In this document: in pieces, positions 32,322 to 40,819 of the stretch
Numbering within the stretch: the first letter of the stretch is position 1
Layout of the letters: each line of letters starts with the position of its first letter
Translations under genes and position numbers: made by a program
Source: Actinokineospora fastidiosa
Lineage (GTDB): Bacteria; Actinomycetota; Actinomycetes; Mycobacteriales; Pseudonocardiaceae
Reading direction: 5' to 3'
Assembly: GCF_014648415.1 (NCBI RefSeq)
Contig: NZ_BMRB01000010.1
Location: 62,001-126,000, forward strand
DNA: 64,000 bases
Notes under the pieces: model-generated
Seen by the model: the letters and a program-made list of their open reading frames with translations, nothing else
What the model was told of the DNA's origin: nothing
Databases searched by the model: none

Positions 32322-33709
32322 GGCTCGGCCTGCGGGGGAGCATCGCGGTGACGGTCATGCTGATCACGGTGGCGGCGTCCATCGCGGTCGCTGCGCTGTC
32401 CTACCAGATGCAGTCCGGTCCGGCGTGGGACCGCTTCGCCGCGTCGGCGCTCGCGGGCTTCCGCTCGGACGCCCAGCAGGCGGCGAGGCACTTCGGGGCG
32501 CCTGGTTCGTCCAAAGTGGAGCGCATCGCCGATTTCATGGAGGGCAGGCTCGGCGTGGCGTGGGCGGTGGTGGACCTGCGCGGCGCGACGGCGGCCGACG
32601 GTGTCCGGTACACCGCGGCCGCGGGCTCGCCCGGCCATCCGGGGGACCTGCGGGTGGACGAGATCGATATCGCCCGCCAGGGTCTCGACCCGGTCACCTA
32701 CACCGCCGACGACGGCCCCCGGGCGTGGTTCGCGGTGGCGGGCACGGTGTCCCCGGACATCGTGCTCGTCGAGTTCTACAACCGCGACAAGATCGACCGG
32801 GAGCTGGCCTGGCTGCGGACGCGGCTCGTCGTCGTGGCGTCGGTCGTGTCGGTGGCGGCCGCGCTGATCGGCGTGCTGGCGGCGGGCCTGGTCCAGCGAC
32901 CCGTCCGGGTCGCCGCGGCCGCCGCGCGGCGCTTCGGCGCTGGCGAACTCGACGTGCGCGTGCCCGTGCGCGGCAGCGACGAGCTGGCCGACCTGGCGGG
33001 CTCCTTCAACAGCATGGCCGCCCGCCTCGGCGACTCCATCGCCGCGCTGCGGGCCAAGGAGCGCCAGCAGCGCCGGTTCATCGCCGATGTCGCCCACGAC
33101 CTGCGCACCCCGCTGGCGTCGATGCTGGCCGCCGCCGAGAGCCTGGACAGCGCCGACCCCGGCGACCGCGAGCGCTCGGCCCACCTGGTCACCGCCCAAG
33201 CGCGCCGCCTGAGCGCCCTGGTGGACGACCTGCTGGAGATGTCGCTGCTGGACGCGGGCGCGGCCGACTACCGCCCCGAACCCGTCGACCTCCCCGCCCT
33301 GACCGCCGACGCCGCGGCCCTGGCCGCCCCCGACCAGTCCGTCACCGTCACCACCTCCGGCGACGCCACGGTCGTCGGCGACCCGCGCAGGCTGCACACC
33401 ATCATGCGCAACCTCCTCTCCAACGCCGCCCGCCACGGCGCGCCCCCGATCACCGTCACCATCGACGGTCGCGACCCCACCCAGGTGTCGATCACCGTCA
33501 CCGACGCGGGCCCCGGCCTCCCCGCCGACCTCCTCCCGGTCGTCTTCGACCGCTTCGTCCGCGGCGACCGGGCCAGGACTGGCTCGGAGGGCAGTGGCCT
33601 CGGCCTGGCCATCGCCCGCGAGAACGCCGCCCTCCACAACGGAACCCTGCGTGCCGCGGGCGGTTCCACCTTCATCCTCACCCTGCCCCGAGGCACCCCA
33701 CCTGACTGA
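32318..33709 (+). CDS. Sensor histidine kinase, partner of the OmpR-type regulator
   Basis: 463 residues. A first membrane helix (residues ~8-28) and a second (~170-190) flank a ~130-residue external sensor. A HAMP linker follows, then the H-box DVAHDLRTPLASM (near 260), N-box NLLSNAARHG, G1 DAGPGLP, F-box FDRFVRGDRA and G2 GSGLGLAI. All kinase motifs are intact. The signal is unknown; the neighbouring cell-wall carboxypeptidase suggests an envelope cue. The 3' end is overlapped on the other strand by a methionyl-tRNA synthetase remnant. Confidence 0.95.
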   Translation: MRLGLRGSIAVTVMLITVAASIAVAALSYQMQSGPAWDRFAASALAGFRSDAQQAARHFGAPGSSKVERIADFMEGRLGVAWAVVDLRGATAADGVRYTAAAGSPGHPGDLRVDEIDIARQGLDPVTYTADDGPRAWFAVAGTVSPDIVLVEFYNRDKIDRELAWLRTRLVVVASVVSVAAALIGVLAAGLVQRPVRVAAAAARRFGAGELDVRVPVRGSDELADLAGSFNSMAARLGDSIAALRAKERQQRRFIADVAHDLRTPLASMLAAAESLDSADPGDRERSAHLVTAQARRLSALVDDLLEMSLLDAGAADYRPEPVDLPALTADAAALAAPDQSVTVTTSGDATVVGDPRRLHTIMRNLLSNAARHGAPPITVTIDGRDPTQVSITVTDAGPGLPADLLPVVFDRFVRGDRARTGSEGSGLGLAIARENAALHNGTLRAAGGSTFILTLPRGTPPD

Positions 33710-33878
33710 GGGCGACCGGCGAGTGTGGACAGACGCTTGCGCCACGGAACCGGACCTCGTGGCCGCGATGCCGCCGGTGCCGGGCCATGACGTCGGCCTG
33801 CACCAGTTCCAGCGCGAAGCCCAGGCGGGGCTCGGCGTTCACGTACGGGATGGCGGTGGTGAGGTACCGACGGGTCAT
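33678..33878 (-). pseudogene. N-terminal remnant of a methionyl-tRNA synthetase gene
   Basis: The first ~44 residues (ITTAIPYVN-type opening: RYLTTAIPYVNAEPRLGF, then ELVQADVMARHRRHRGHEVRF) match the start of class I methionyl-tRNA synthetase, including the region of the HIGH-type motif, where the first His is replaced by Arg. After HEVRF the expected zinc/anticodon body is absent and the frame runs into unrelated residues, stopping inside the end of the kinase gene. The ATG and a strong ribosome site (GGGGGGAGG) survive. It looks like a 5' scrap left by a deletion. Confidence 0.75.
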
Positions 33879-34388
33879 CCTGGCCTCCCCCCAGCTAGGA
33901 CCGGCCCAGGCTATCCGTTGATCGCCCGCCCGCGCCGCGCTATTCCATACTGGGGCGCGTGTCCGTGATCGGGGGTGTGGGTGGCCGAGCCGGGGATGAC
34001 CGTGAACCCCCTGCGCCCGGGGACGGTGATCGGGACCGTCGTGCAGGCGCAGACGGTGGTGTTCGGCAGCGGTGACGTGCCGGTCGACGAGGCTGTCTGC
34101 GATCCCGGCCCGGTGTTCGCCGACGTGCTGGCCGACGGGTTCACCGGCCGGGGATGACTGACCCTTGCCGACCCCATCACCCACGACGATCCGGCGTCTC
34201 CCATCCGCTGGTTGCTGGACCGCTGACCTATCCCGCGATGGGAGGCCCGCGGGTGGACGGTGTCGGAGGGGCGCTGTAGCTTGTGGGGCGTGTCCAGCCC
34301 CGAGGCCTCCAGTAGGTAGCCACCGAACGGTGGCCCTCTCCGCTGTCGCGCCCATCCGGCGCTGACTGTTCGGACCGCGCGCTCGCTC
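33879..34388. other. Gene-poor decayed stretch
   Basis: No convincing complete gene. A 60-codon open frame at 33975-34157 (+; ATG option at 33996) contains GTVIGTVVQAQTVVFG, which faintly resembles the beta-strand opening of some actinobacterial NTPase/TPR proteins and may be another truncated 5' end. The rest has no coding pattern that I can support. Confidence 0.35.
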
Positions 34389-34611
34389 GGGCTTTCCCGG
34401 TCCCGCCACTGCTTGCGGTCGAACAGCCCGCGGCTTCGTTGGCGTGTCCGAATTCGTCGGTCTGCCACCTCGTGGCCGAGCAGCCTGCTTCGTTGGCGTG
34501 TCCGGGTTTCGTCGGTCCCGCCAGCGAGACCGGTGTCCAGCGGAGTGGTCCTCGGCCGCGCTGATGTGCTTGGGCCTTGCCCTCCGTCCGGGCTTCGTCG
34601 GTCCCGCCACC
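34389..34611. repeat. Degenerate direct repeats in the gap before the MFS gene
   Basis: The 18-mer GCTTCGTTGGCGTGTCCG occurs perfectly at 34433-34450 and 34487-34504 (period 54 bp). Each copy is followed by a CGTCGGTCxxGCCA element. Related copies of GCTTTCCCGGTCCCGCCAC / GCTTCGTCGGTCCCGCCAC lie at ~34391 and ~34592. The block is intergenic and of unknown role. Confidence 0.65.
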
Positions 34612-34703
34612 GTTCTCGCGATCGCCCCGCACCCCCGGATTCGCCCGGGGGCCGGCCGTGCCGTCCGGTGCCGTCGGTGGATCCTGTCTCCTGGAGCCTC
34701 TTG

Positions 34704-35870
34704 ATGCCTTTCGCCGTGTATGTCCTCGCGTTGGCGGTCTTCGCCATGGGGATGTCGGAGTTCATGCTGTCCGGCCTGGTGCCGGACATCGCTGTCGAGT
34801 TGGGGGTGTCGATCCCCGCTTCGGGGTCGCTGATCTCCGCGTTCGCTGTCGGGATGGTCGTCGGCGCGCCCGTGGTGGCGGTGCTGAGCCTGCGCTGGCC
34901 GCGCCGGGCCGCGCTGTTGGCCTTTCTCGTCACCTTCCTGGTGATGCACGTGGTCGGCGCGATGACCGACAGCTTCACCGTCCTGCTGGTCACCCGAGTG
35001 GTCGCCGCCTTGGCCAACGCGGGCTTCCTGGCCGTGGGCATCGCCGCGGCGGCGGGCATGGTCGGCGCGAACGCCAAGGGCAGGGCGACCGCGGTCCTGG
35101 TCGGCGGCGTGACCATCGCCTGCGTCGCCGGTGTGCCCGCGGGCGCGTACCTCGGCGAGCTGTGGGGGTGGCGCTCGGCGTTCTGGGCGGTCGCGGTCCT
35201 GTCCGCGCCGCCCGTCGTCGCCATCCTGCGGTCGGTCCCCGGCGCCGCACCCGACCGGAACGCGCCGAGCGCGCTGCACGAGCTGCGGGCGATGCGCAGC
35301 CCACGCCTGATCGTCGTGCTGGTGCTCGGGGCACTGGTCAACGGCGCCACCTTCTGCTCGTTCGCCTACCTCGCCCCCGTGGTGACGGAGGTGGCCGGAC
35401 TGCCGTCGGGCTGGGTCCCGCTGGCGCTGCTGCTGTTCGGCCTCGGCTCGTTCGCGGGCGTCACCCTCGGCGGCCGGTACGCCGACACCAACCCGACGGC
35501 GCTGCTCGGCCTCGGCGCGATCGGGCTGCTGATCGGCTGGCTCGTGTTCGCCACGACCGCGGGGGACCCGGTCGCGGCGTTCGTGTGCACGGTCGTCCAG
35601 GGAACGCTGTCGTTCGCTGTCGGCTCGACGCTGATCTCCCAGGCCCTCTACGCGGCCAGCGGCGCGCCGACCCTCGCGGGCGGCTTCGCCACCGCCGCCC
35701 TCAACGTGGGCGCGGCGGCGGGCCCGGCCCTCGGCGGCGCGGCCATCGGCGCGGGCGCGGGCTTCCGCTCCCCGCTGTTGGTCAGCGCCGCCTTGGTCGC
35801 CGCGGCGCTGCTGGTCGGCGGCATCGCCCTGCTGTCCGCCCGCACCAGGTCGGGAGTGTCGACGGGCTAG
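34704..35870 (+). CDS. MFS exporter of the Cmx/CmlR chloramphenicol-efflux type
   Basis: 388 residues with twelve hydrophobic segments. The opening MPFAVYVLALAVFAMGMSEFML is the typical start of the Cmx/Cml DHA1 group, with LVPDIA just after it and a GVTLGGRYAD loop in the second half. Members export phenicols or sugars (AraJ/SetA-like relatives exist), so the natural substrate is uncertain. The ribosome site GGAG lies 8 nt upstream. It stands alone between the repeat block and the serine hydrolase. Confidence 0.88.
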   Translation: MPFAVYVLALAVFAMGMSEFMLSGLVPDIAVELGVSIPASGSLISAFAVGMVVGAPVVAVLSLRWPRRAALLAFLVTFLVMHVVGAMTDSFTVLLVTRVVAALANAGFLAVGIAAAAGMVGANAKGRATAVLVGGVTIACVAGVPAGAYLGELWGWRSAFWAVAVLSAPPVVAILRSVPGAAPDRNAPSALHELRAMRSPRLIVVLVLGALVNGATFCSFAYLAPVVTEVAGLPSGWVPLALLLFGLGSFAGVTLGGRYADTNPTALLGLGAIGLLIGWLVFATTAGDPVAAFVCTVVQGTLSFAVGSTLISQALYAASGAPTLAGGFATAALNVGAAAGPALGGAAIGAGAGFRSPLLVSAALVAAALLVGGIALLSARTRSGVSTG

Positions 35871-35935
35871 CCCACGTGCCGGAGAGCGCGGAAAATCGGG
35901 GGACTTCGGCACGCCCACCCTGTCATCGTGGGTCG

Positions 35936-36919
35936 ATGGAGGATGGGCTGGACGTCGTCGCTCGGGACACCGGGTTCTCCGGCGTGGTCCGGGTCGATCG
36001 GGACGGGCAGGTGTTCGCCAAGGCGTACGGGCTGGCCCACCGGGGATACGGCATCGCGAACACGGTCGACACCCGGTTCGCGATCGCCAGCGGTTGCAAG
36101 GGGTTCACCGCGTTGACCGTGGTGAGCCTGATGGAGCAAGGGCTGTTGACGCTGTCGACGACGGCGCGGGAGGTGCTGGGGGAGGACCTTCCGCTGATCG
36201 ATGCCGCCGTCACCGTCGAGCACCTGCTGGCGCACCGGTCCGGGATCGGGGACTACTTCGACGAGGACGTCGTCACCGACCTCTCCGCGTACGTGCTGCC
36301 CGTGCCGGTGCAGTGCCTGCTCGACATCGAGCAATACCTGCCGGTGCTCGACGGGTATCCGCAGAAGTTCCCGCCCGGCGAGCGGTTCTCCTACTGCAAC
36401 AGCGGTTTCGTCGTGCTCGCCCTGATCGCCGAGCGGGTGAGCGGGGTGCCGTTCCACGACCTGGTGCGGCAACGCGTCTGCGAACCGGCCGGGCTCGTCG
36501 ACACCGATTTCCTCCGGTCCGACTCGCTCGGCGAGCGCACGGCGGTCGGCTATCTACAGGTCGACGGGGAGTGGCGGACCAATGTGTTCCACCTGCCCAT
36601 CCGCGGCGGCGGCGACGGCGGGATCTACACCACCGCGGCCGACGTCACCGCGTTGTGGCGGGCGCTGTTCGCCGGGCGGATCGTGTCCCCGGACCGGGTG
36701 GCCGAGATGGTGCGCCCGCGCAGCGACGTCCCCGCCGAGTCGATGCGGTACGGACTCGGCTTCTGGCTGCACGAGACCGGCGGCGCGGTCATCCTGATCG
36801 GCGGCGACGCCGGGGTGTCGTTCAAGAGCGTGCACGTGCCCGAGTCCGGCACGACCCACACGGTCATCGCGAACACGTCGGAGGGCGCCTGGCCACTGGT
36901 GCGCTTCCTCGGCGTGTGA
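35936..36919 (+). CDS. Cytoplasmic beta-lactamase-fold serine hydrolase
   Basis: 327 residues of the beta-lactamase/esterase (class C, PBP-like) family. The nucleophile motif is S52-G-C-K55, the second motif Y153-C-N155, and HLLAHRSGIGDY at 96-107 is family-typical. The third KTG-type motif is not obvious; GGDAGVSFKS occupies that place. There is no signal peptide, so the enzyme is intracellular, unlike true beta-lactamases or DD-peptidases. It could be an esterase/amidase. Intracellular SxxK enzymes also include the trans-acting PBP-type thioesterases that cyclise NRPS products, but those are longer (~450 residues) and adjacent to their synthetases. Confidence 0.85.
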   Translation: MEDGLDVVARDTGFSGVVRVDRDGQVFAKAYGLAHRGYGIANTVDTRFAIASGCKGFTALTVVSLMEQGLLTLSTTAREVLGEDLPLIDAAVTVEHLLAHRSGIGDYFDEDVVTDLSAYVLPVPVQCLLDIEQYLPVLDGYPQKFPPGERFSYCNSGFVVLALIAERVSGVPFHDLVRQRVCEPAGLVDTDFLRSDSLGERTAVGYLQVDGEWRTNVFHLPIRGGGDGGIYTTAADVTALWRALFAGRIVSPDRVAEMVRPRSDVPAESMRYGLGFWLHETGGAVILIGGDAGVSFKSVHVPESGTTHTVIANTSEGAWPLVRFLGV

Positions 36920-37011
36920 CGTCCGGCGCCTGCCGAGGCCGCGCGTGCCGGGCGCGACCCGCACGGCCTACGGTGTGCGCTGGTCATAAGCTCGGCGGTG
37001 GAGGCCGGTGG

Positions 37012-38184
37012 ATGGACGCGGGGGGTCGGTGCATGCTGAGGGCGACGACGCCGAGGGGGCGGTGCCTGGAAGGGCTGCGCGAGGTGCGCGTGGCGACCAT
37101 CCGGGAGCTGGCCACCCGGACCGGGCTGTCGCGGCCGACAGTGGAGGCGCTGATCGCCGACCTGGAGGCCGACGGCCTGGTGGACGGCGACGTCCCGCCC
37201 GCCCCGCCGAGTTCGGGTGGCGGCAGGCCCGCGCGGCGGTACCGCTTCCGCGCCGAGCGGCACCACGTGGTCGGGCTGGACCTGTCCGACGTGCGCCAGC
37301 GCGTGGCGATCGCGAACCTGGCGGGCGACATCGTCCACACCGACATCGACGGACCCGCCAGCCCGCGCACCGGCTCGGCGGACCTGCTGCCGCTGCGCGC
37401 CCACGTCGCGCGGGCGTTCGAGGCGGCGCGGCTGCCGCTGGGCACGCTGGCGGGCGTCACGCTGGCGGTGCCCGGCATCGTCGGCGACGACGGCAGGCTC
37501 GCCCGGTCGCCCGCGGTCCGGGAGTGGCAGGACGTCGACATCGCGAGCAGGCTGGGCGAGCTGTTCGGCTGCCCGGTCGCCGTGGAGAACGACCTCGTGC
37601 TCGCCGCGGCCGCCGAGGCCACGCTCGGCGCGGCCCGCTTCGCCGACACCAGCCTGTACCTGCTCACCTGGTTCCACGTCTCCGCCCGGATCGTGCTCGG
37701 CGGGCGGGTCCACGTCGGCCGCCACCACCAGGCGGGCGAGCTGCTGGCGCTGCGGGTCCTCGCCGGGCCCGCGCGCGGCGACGAGCGGCCGTGGGAGCAC
37801 ATCGAGGCGGCCGACGCGCGGCTCGCCGCGGGCGGGCCGGAGGGGCTGCGGGTCGCCGAGGACCTGACCGACCGGATGGCGCCCGCGGTGGGCGGCCTGC
37901 TCGCCGCCGTCGACCCCGACCTCGTCGTCCTCGGCGGACGGCTCGGCCGCTACGCCGACCTGCTGGTCCCCATGCTGCGCTCGAAAGTGGCCGCCCAGCT
38001 CGACCTGCCCTTCGAGTACCCGATCGTCGGGCACGCGCTCGGCGAGCTCGACGTCCCGCTCGGCGGCGTCCTGCGGACCTTCGACACCCTCGGCGGCACG
38101 CTGCTGGGCAGCTCGGACGTGAGCACGCCGCCGCTGGCCCTGCACCCGGACTCGCCGCGCGAGCACCTACCCGCCGCGTTGTGA
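37012..38184 (+). CDS. ROK-family transcriptional regulator
   Basis: 390 residues from an ATG with GGAGG 7 nt upstream (ATG 37033 is an alternative). The N-terminal winged helix (TIRELATRTGLSRPTVEALIADLEADGLV, residues ~28-56) is followed by a ROK sugar-kinase-like fold (VVGLDLSDVRQRVAI, AVPGIVGDDG, VAVENDLVLAA, VVLGGRLGRY). The zinc-binding CxCGxxGC cluster of NagC-type ROK proteins is not seen. It directly precedes a dehydrogenase and sugar ABC importer and probably represses that operon in response to the imported sugar. Confidence 0.92.
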   Translation: MDAGGRCMLRATTPRGRCLEGLREVRVATIRELATRTGLSRPTVEALIADLEADGLVDGDVPPAPPSSGGGRPARRYRFRAERHHVVGLDLSDVRQRVAIANLAGDIVHTDIDGPASPRTGSADLLPLRAHVARAFEAARLPLGTLAGVTLAVPGIVGDDGRLARSPAVREWQDVDIASRLGELFGCPVAVENDLVLAAAAEATLGAARFADTSLYLLTWFHVSARIVLGGRVHVGRHHQAGELLALRVLAGPARGDERPWEHIEAADARLAAGGPEGLRVAEDLTDRMAPAVGGLLAAVDPDLVVLGGRLGRYADLLVPMLRSKVAAQLDLPFEYPIVGHALGELDVPLGGVLRTFDTLGGTLLGSSDVSTPPLALHPDSPREHLPAAL

Positions 38185-38251
38185 AACCGCGCAGCAGAAC
38201 CGGGGCCGTTCAGGTCACGGTTGGCTAACGCGCACCCGTTCAACCCTTGAG

Positions 38252-38311
38252 TTGACCAAGTATCTCGGCAACCCTGCTCACCCAACAGTAAGAAAACTGC
38301 TTTTCACTACT
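38252..38311 (+). promoter_or_regulatory. Putative promoter and inverted repeat before the sugar operon
   Basis: TTGACC at 38252-38257 is a good -35; the -10 at the expected spacing (TGCTCA, 38275-38280) is weak. Immediately downstream is an AT-rich imperfect inverted repeat AGTAAGAAAA / TTTTCACTACT (38287-38296 and 38301-38311, 4-nt spacer), unusual in this GC-rich DNA and 3 bp from the ribosome site. It is a candidate operator for the adjacent ROK regulator. Confidence 0.45.
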
Positions 38312-38324
38312 GCGGGGAGAGCGT

Positions 38325-39515
38325 GTGATCAAGGACCTGACCATCGCCGTCGTCGGGGTGGGCGCGCGGGCGCCCATCGCCGAGCACGCGGTGGCCGAGG
38401 GGGCGCGGCTGGTCGCCGCGGTCGACCCCGACGACCGGGCAGCGGAGCGCGCCGCGCGCTGGTTCGGGGACATCCCGGTGCACCGCGACGTCTCCGCCCT
38501 GCTGCGCGCGTGCCCTGACCTCGACGCCGCGATCGTCACCAGCCCCGACCACACCCATGCCGAGGTGAGCGAGCGGCTGCTCAGCGCGGGCGTGGCGGTA
38601 TACCTGGAGAAGCCGCTGGCCACGACCATCGAGGACGCCGACCGCGTGCTCGCCGCCGCGCACGCGTCCGGCGCCCGGCTCTACGTCGGGCACAACATGC
38701 GGCACATGCACGTCGTGCGGCTGATGCGGGAGATCATCGCGCGCGGCGACATCGGCGAGGTCACGTCGATCTGGTGCAGGCACTTCGTCGGCCACGGCGG
38801 CGACTTCTACTTCAAGGACTGGCACGCCGAACGCGCCAAGACGACGTCGCTGCTGCTGCAGAAGGGCGCGCACGACATCGACGTGGTCCACTGGCTGGCG
38901 GGCGGCGTCACCCGCGAGGTCGTCGCCATGGGGGACCTGACGGTCTACGGCCGCGTCGACTCGCGCCGCGACAACAGCGACCGCACCATGCGCGACTGGT
39001 TCTCCCTGGACAACTGGCCGCCGCTGGCCCAGACCGACCTGAACCGGGACATCGACGTCGAGGACCTGTCGATGGTCCTCATGCGACTGGACAACGGCGT
39101 GCTGGCGAGCTACCAGCAGTGCCACTACACCCCGGACTACTGGCGCAACTACACCGTCATCGGCACCGAGGGCCGGATCGAGAACTTCGGGGACGGCGCG
39201 GGCGGCGAGGTCAGGGTCTGGACCAAGCGCACCGGCTACCTCCCCGGCGGCGACCGGTCCTACCCGATCACCGGCGACGACGGCGGGCACGGGGACGCCG
39301 ACGCGCTGACGATGGCCGAGTTCCTGCGGTTCGTCCGGGACGGCGTGCCGACCGACACCGATCCCGTCTCCGCCCGCGAGGCCATCGCGGCCGGGTGCGC
39401 CGCGACCCGGTCCCTGCGCACCGGGTCGACGCCGCAGCGCGTCCCGCCGGTCGCCCCCGAGGTGGCCGCCTACTTCGCCGCCCACCAACCCGCACGCCCC
39501 CTGCTCGACCACTAG
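38325..39515 (+). CDS. Gfo/Idh/MocA-family NAD(P)-dependent dehydrogenase
   Basis: 396 residues from a GTG with GGGGAGA upstream. The N-terminal Rossmann fold (TIAVVGVGARAPIAEHA, AAVDPDD) is followed by the family EKPLATTIEDADRV motif near residue 96 and a C-terminal alpha/beta domain (VGHNMRHMHVVRLMRE, KGAHDIDVVHWLAGG, where H and D are likely catalytic). The family oxidises inositols, sugars or sugar acids. It is the first gene of an operon with a sugar importer (9 bp gap), so it likely acts on the imported carbohydrate. Confidence 0.93.
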   Translation: MIKDLTIAVVGVGARAPIAEHAVAEGARLVAAVDPDDRAAERAARWFGDIPVHRDVSALLRACPDLDAAIVTSPDHTHAEVSERLLSAGVAVYLEKPLATTIEDADRVLAAAHASGARLYVGHNMRHMHVVRLMREIIARGDIGEVTSIWCRHFVGHGGDFYFKDWHAERAKTTSLLLQKGAHDIDVVHWLAGGVTREVVAMGDLTVYGRVDSRRDNSDRTMRDWFSLDNWPPLAQTDLNRDIDVEDLSMVLMRLDNGVLASYQQCHYTPDYWRNYTVIGTEGRIENFGDGAGGEVRVWTKRTGYLPGGDRSYPITGDDGGHGDADALTMAEFLRFVRDGVPTDTDPVSAREAIAAGCAATRSLRTGSTPQRVPPVAPEVAAYFAAHQPARPLLDH

Positions 39516-39523
39516 GAGCACCG

Positions 39524-40819
39524 ATGAAAAAGCACCTCGCCGTGCTGTCCGCGCTCGTCGCCGCGTCCGTCGCCCTCGCGGGCTGCGGCGGCGGCCCCGG
39601 CGGGAACGCGGCAGCTGAGCAGCCCGCCGACCCCGCCGACCTCACGGCCGAGATCTCCTACGGGGTCTGGGGCGAGAACGTCGCCGAGGCGACCCAGCGG
39701 GTGGTCGCGGACTTCAACCGGACCTACCCCAACGTCAAGGTCAACGTCCAGGTCACGCCCTACAAGAGCTACTGGACCAAGCTGCAGACCCAGGCGGGCT
39801 CCGGGACCATGCCCGACGTGCTCTGGATGAACGGGCCGAACTTCCAGCTGTACGCCAGCAACGGCAAACTCGCCCCGATCACCGGCCTGGTCGACGCCGG
39901 GAAGATCGACCCGGCGAACTACCCGCAGGCGCTGGACACGCTCTACACCTACGAGGGCGTCCGCTACGGCGTCCCGAAGGACTTCGACACCATCGCGGTG
40001 TTCTACAACAAGAAGCTGTTCGCCGAGGCGGGCGTGGCCGAGCCCGCGGCGGACTGGACGGTCGAGCAGTTCACCCAGGCCGCCAAGGACATCCGCGCCA
40101 AGCTGAAGTCCAAGGACGTCTTCGGGGTGACCGCTACCCTCGTCGACGGCGGGCAGCAGACCTACTACAACACCATCGCCGCGGCGGACGGGCACGTCAT
40201 CTCCCCGGACGGCAAGCGGTCCGGCTTCGACAGCCCCGAGGCCGCGCGCGGCCTGCAGGTGTGGGCCGACCTGATCGCCGCCGACGCGATGCCGAGCCTG
40301 GAGCAGGACGCCGACACCTCCGCGCTGAGCCGGTTCACCAGCGGCCGCGCCGCCATGTTCTGGTCCGGCTCCTGGGACACCAAGCTGATCGCCGACAGTC
40401 CCATCGCCGCGGACGTGGCCGTCGCCCCGCTGCCGCGCGACAAGCGGCAGGCCACGGTCATCCACGGGCTGGCGCACGCCATCAGCGCCGACACCGAGAA
40501 CAAGGCAGCGGCGGAGGCGTTCCTGACCTACCTGGCAGGCAAGGAGGCCGCCGTGACCTTCAGCGAGCTCAGCGGCGTCATCTCGGCCCACAAGGGCACG
40601 CAGGACTCGTTCCTCACGGTGCTGCCCGACGCCAACCTGCGGGTGTTCCTCGACGGCGCGGAGAACTACGCCGTGCCGTACCCGGTCAGCAAGAACTCGG
40701 CGGCATGGGGCAAGTTCGAGCCCGAGCTGCTGCCGGACGCGTTCTCCGGGGCCAAGCCGGTGGCCGAGGCCGCCAGGGCCATGGCCGAGGCGATGAACCA
40801 GGCGCTGGAGAAGGAGTGA
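39524..40819 (+). CDS. Sugar ABC transporter solute-binding lipoprotein
   Basis: 431 residues. The signal peptide ends in the lipobox LAGC, so the mature protein is lipid-anchored at the cysteine. It has the extracellular solute-binding family 1 (MalE/UgpB) fold: ISYGVWGENVAEATQRVVADFN, PDVLWMNGPNFQLY, YGVPKDFDTIAVFYNKKLF. GGAG precedes the ATG. Its stop overlaps the permease GTG (GTGA). No ATPase gene is in the operon, so a shared MsiK-type ATPase elsewhere probably energises it, as is common in actinomycetes. Confidence 0.95.
   Translation: MKKHLAVLSALVAASVALAGCGGGPGGNAAAEQPADPADLTAEISYGVWGENVAEATQRVVADFNRTYPNVKVNVQVTPYKSYWTKLQTQAGSGTMPDVLWMNGPNFQLYASNGKLAPITGLVDAGKIDPANYPQALDTLYTYEGVRYGVPKDFDTIAVFYNKKLFAEAGVAEPAADWTVEQFTQAAKDIRAKLKSKDVFGVTATLVDGGQQTYYNTIAAADGHVISPDGKRSGFDSPEAARGLQVWADLIAADAMPSLEQDADTSALSRFTSGRAAMFWSGSWDTKLIADSPIAADVAVAPLPRDKRQATVIHGLAHAISADTENKAAAEAFLTYLAGKEAAVTFSELSGVISAHKGTQDSFLTVLPDANLRVFLDGAENYAVPYPVSKNSAAWGKFEPELLPDAFSGAKPVAEAARAMAEAMNQALEKE

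Noticed and set aside
34165-34703. Short open frames in the repeat block (for example 34165-34365 and 34444-34704)
   Set aside because: No ribosome sites, no recognisable motifs, and they read through the degenerate DNA repeats.
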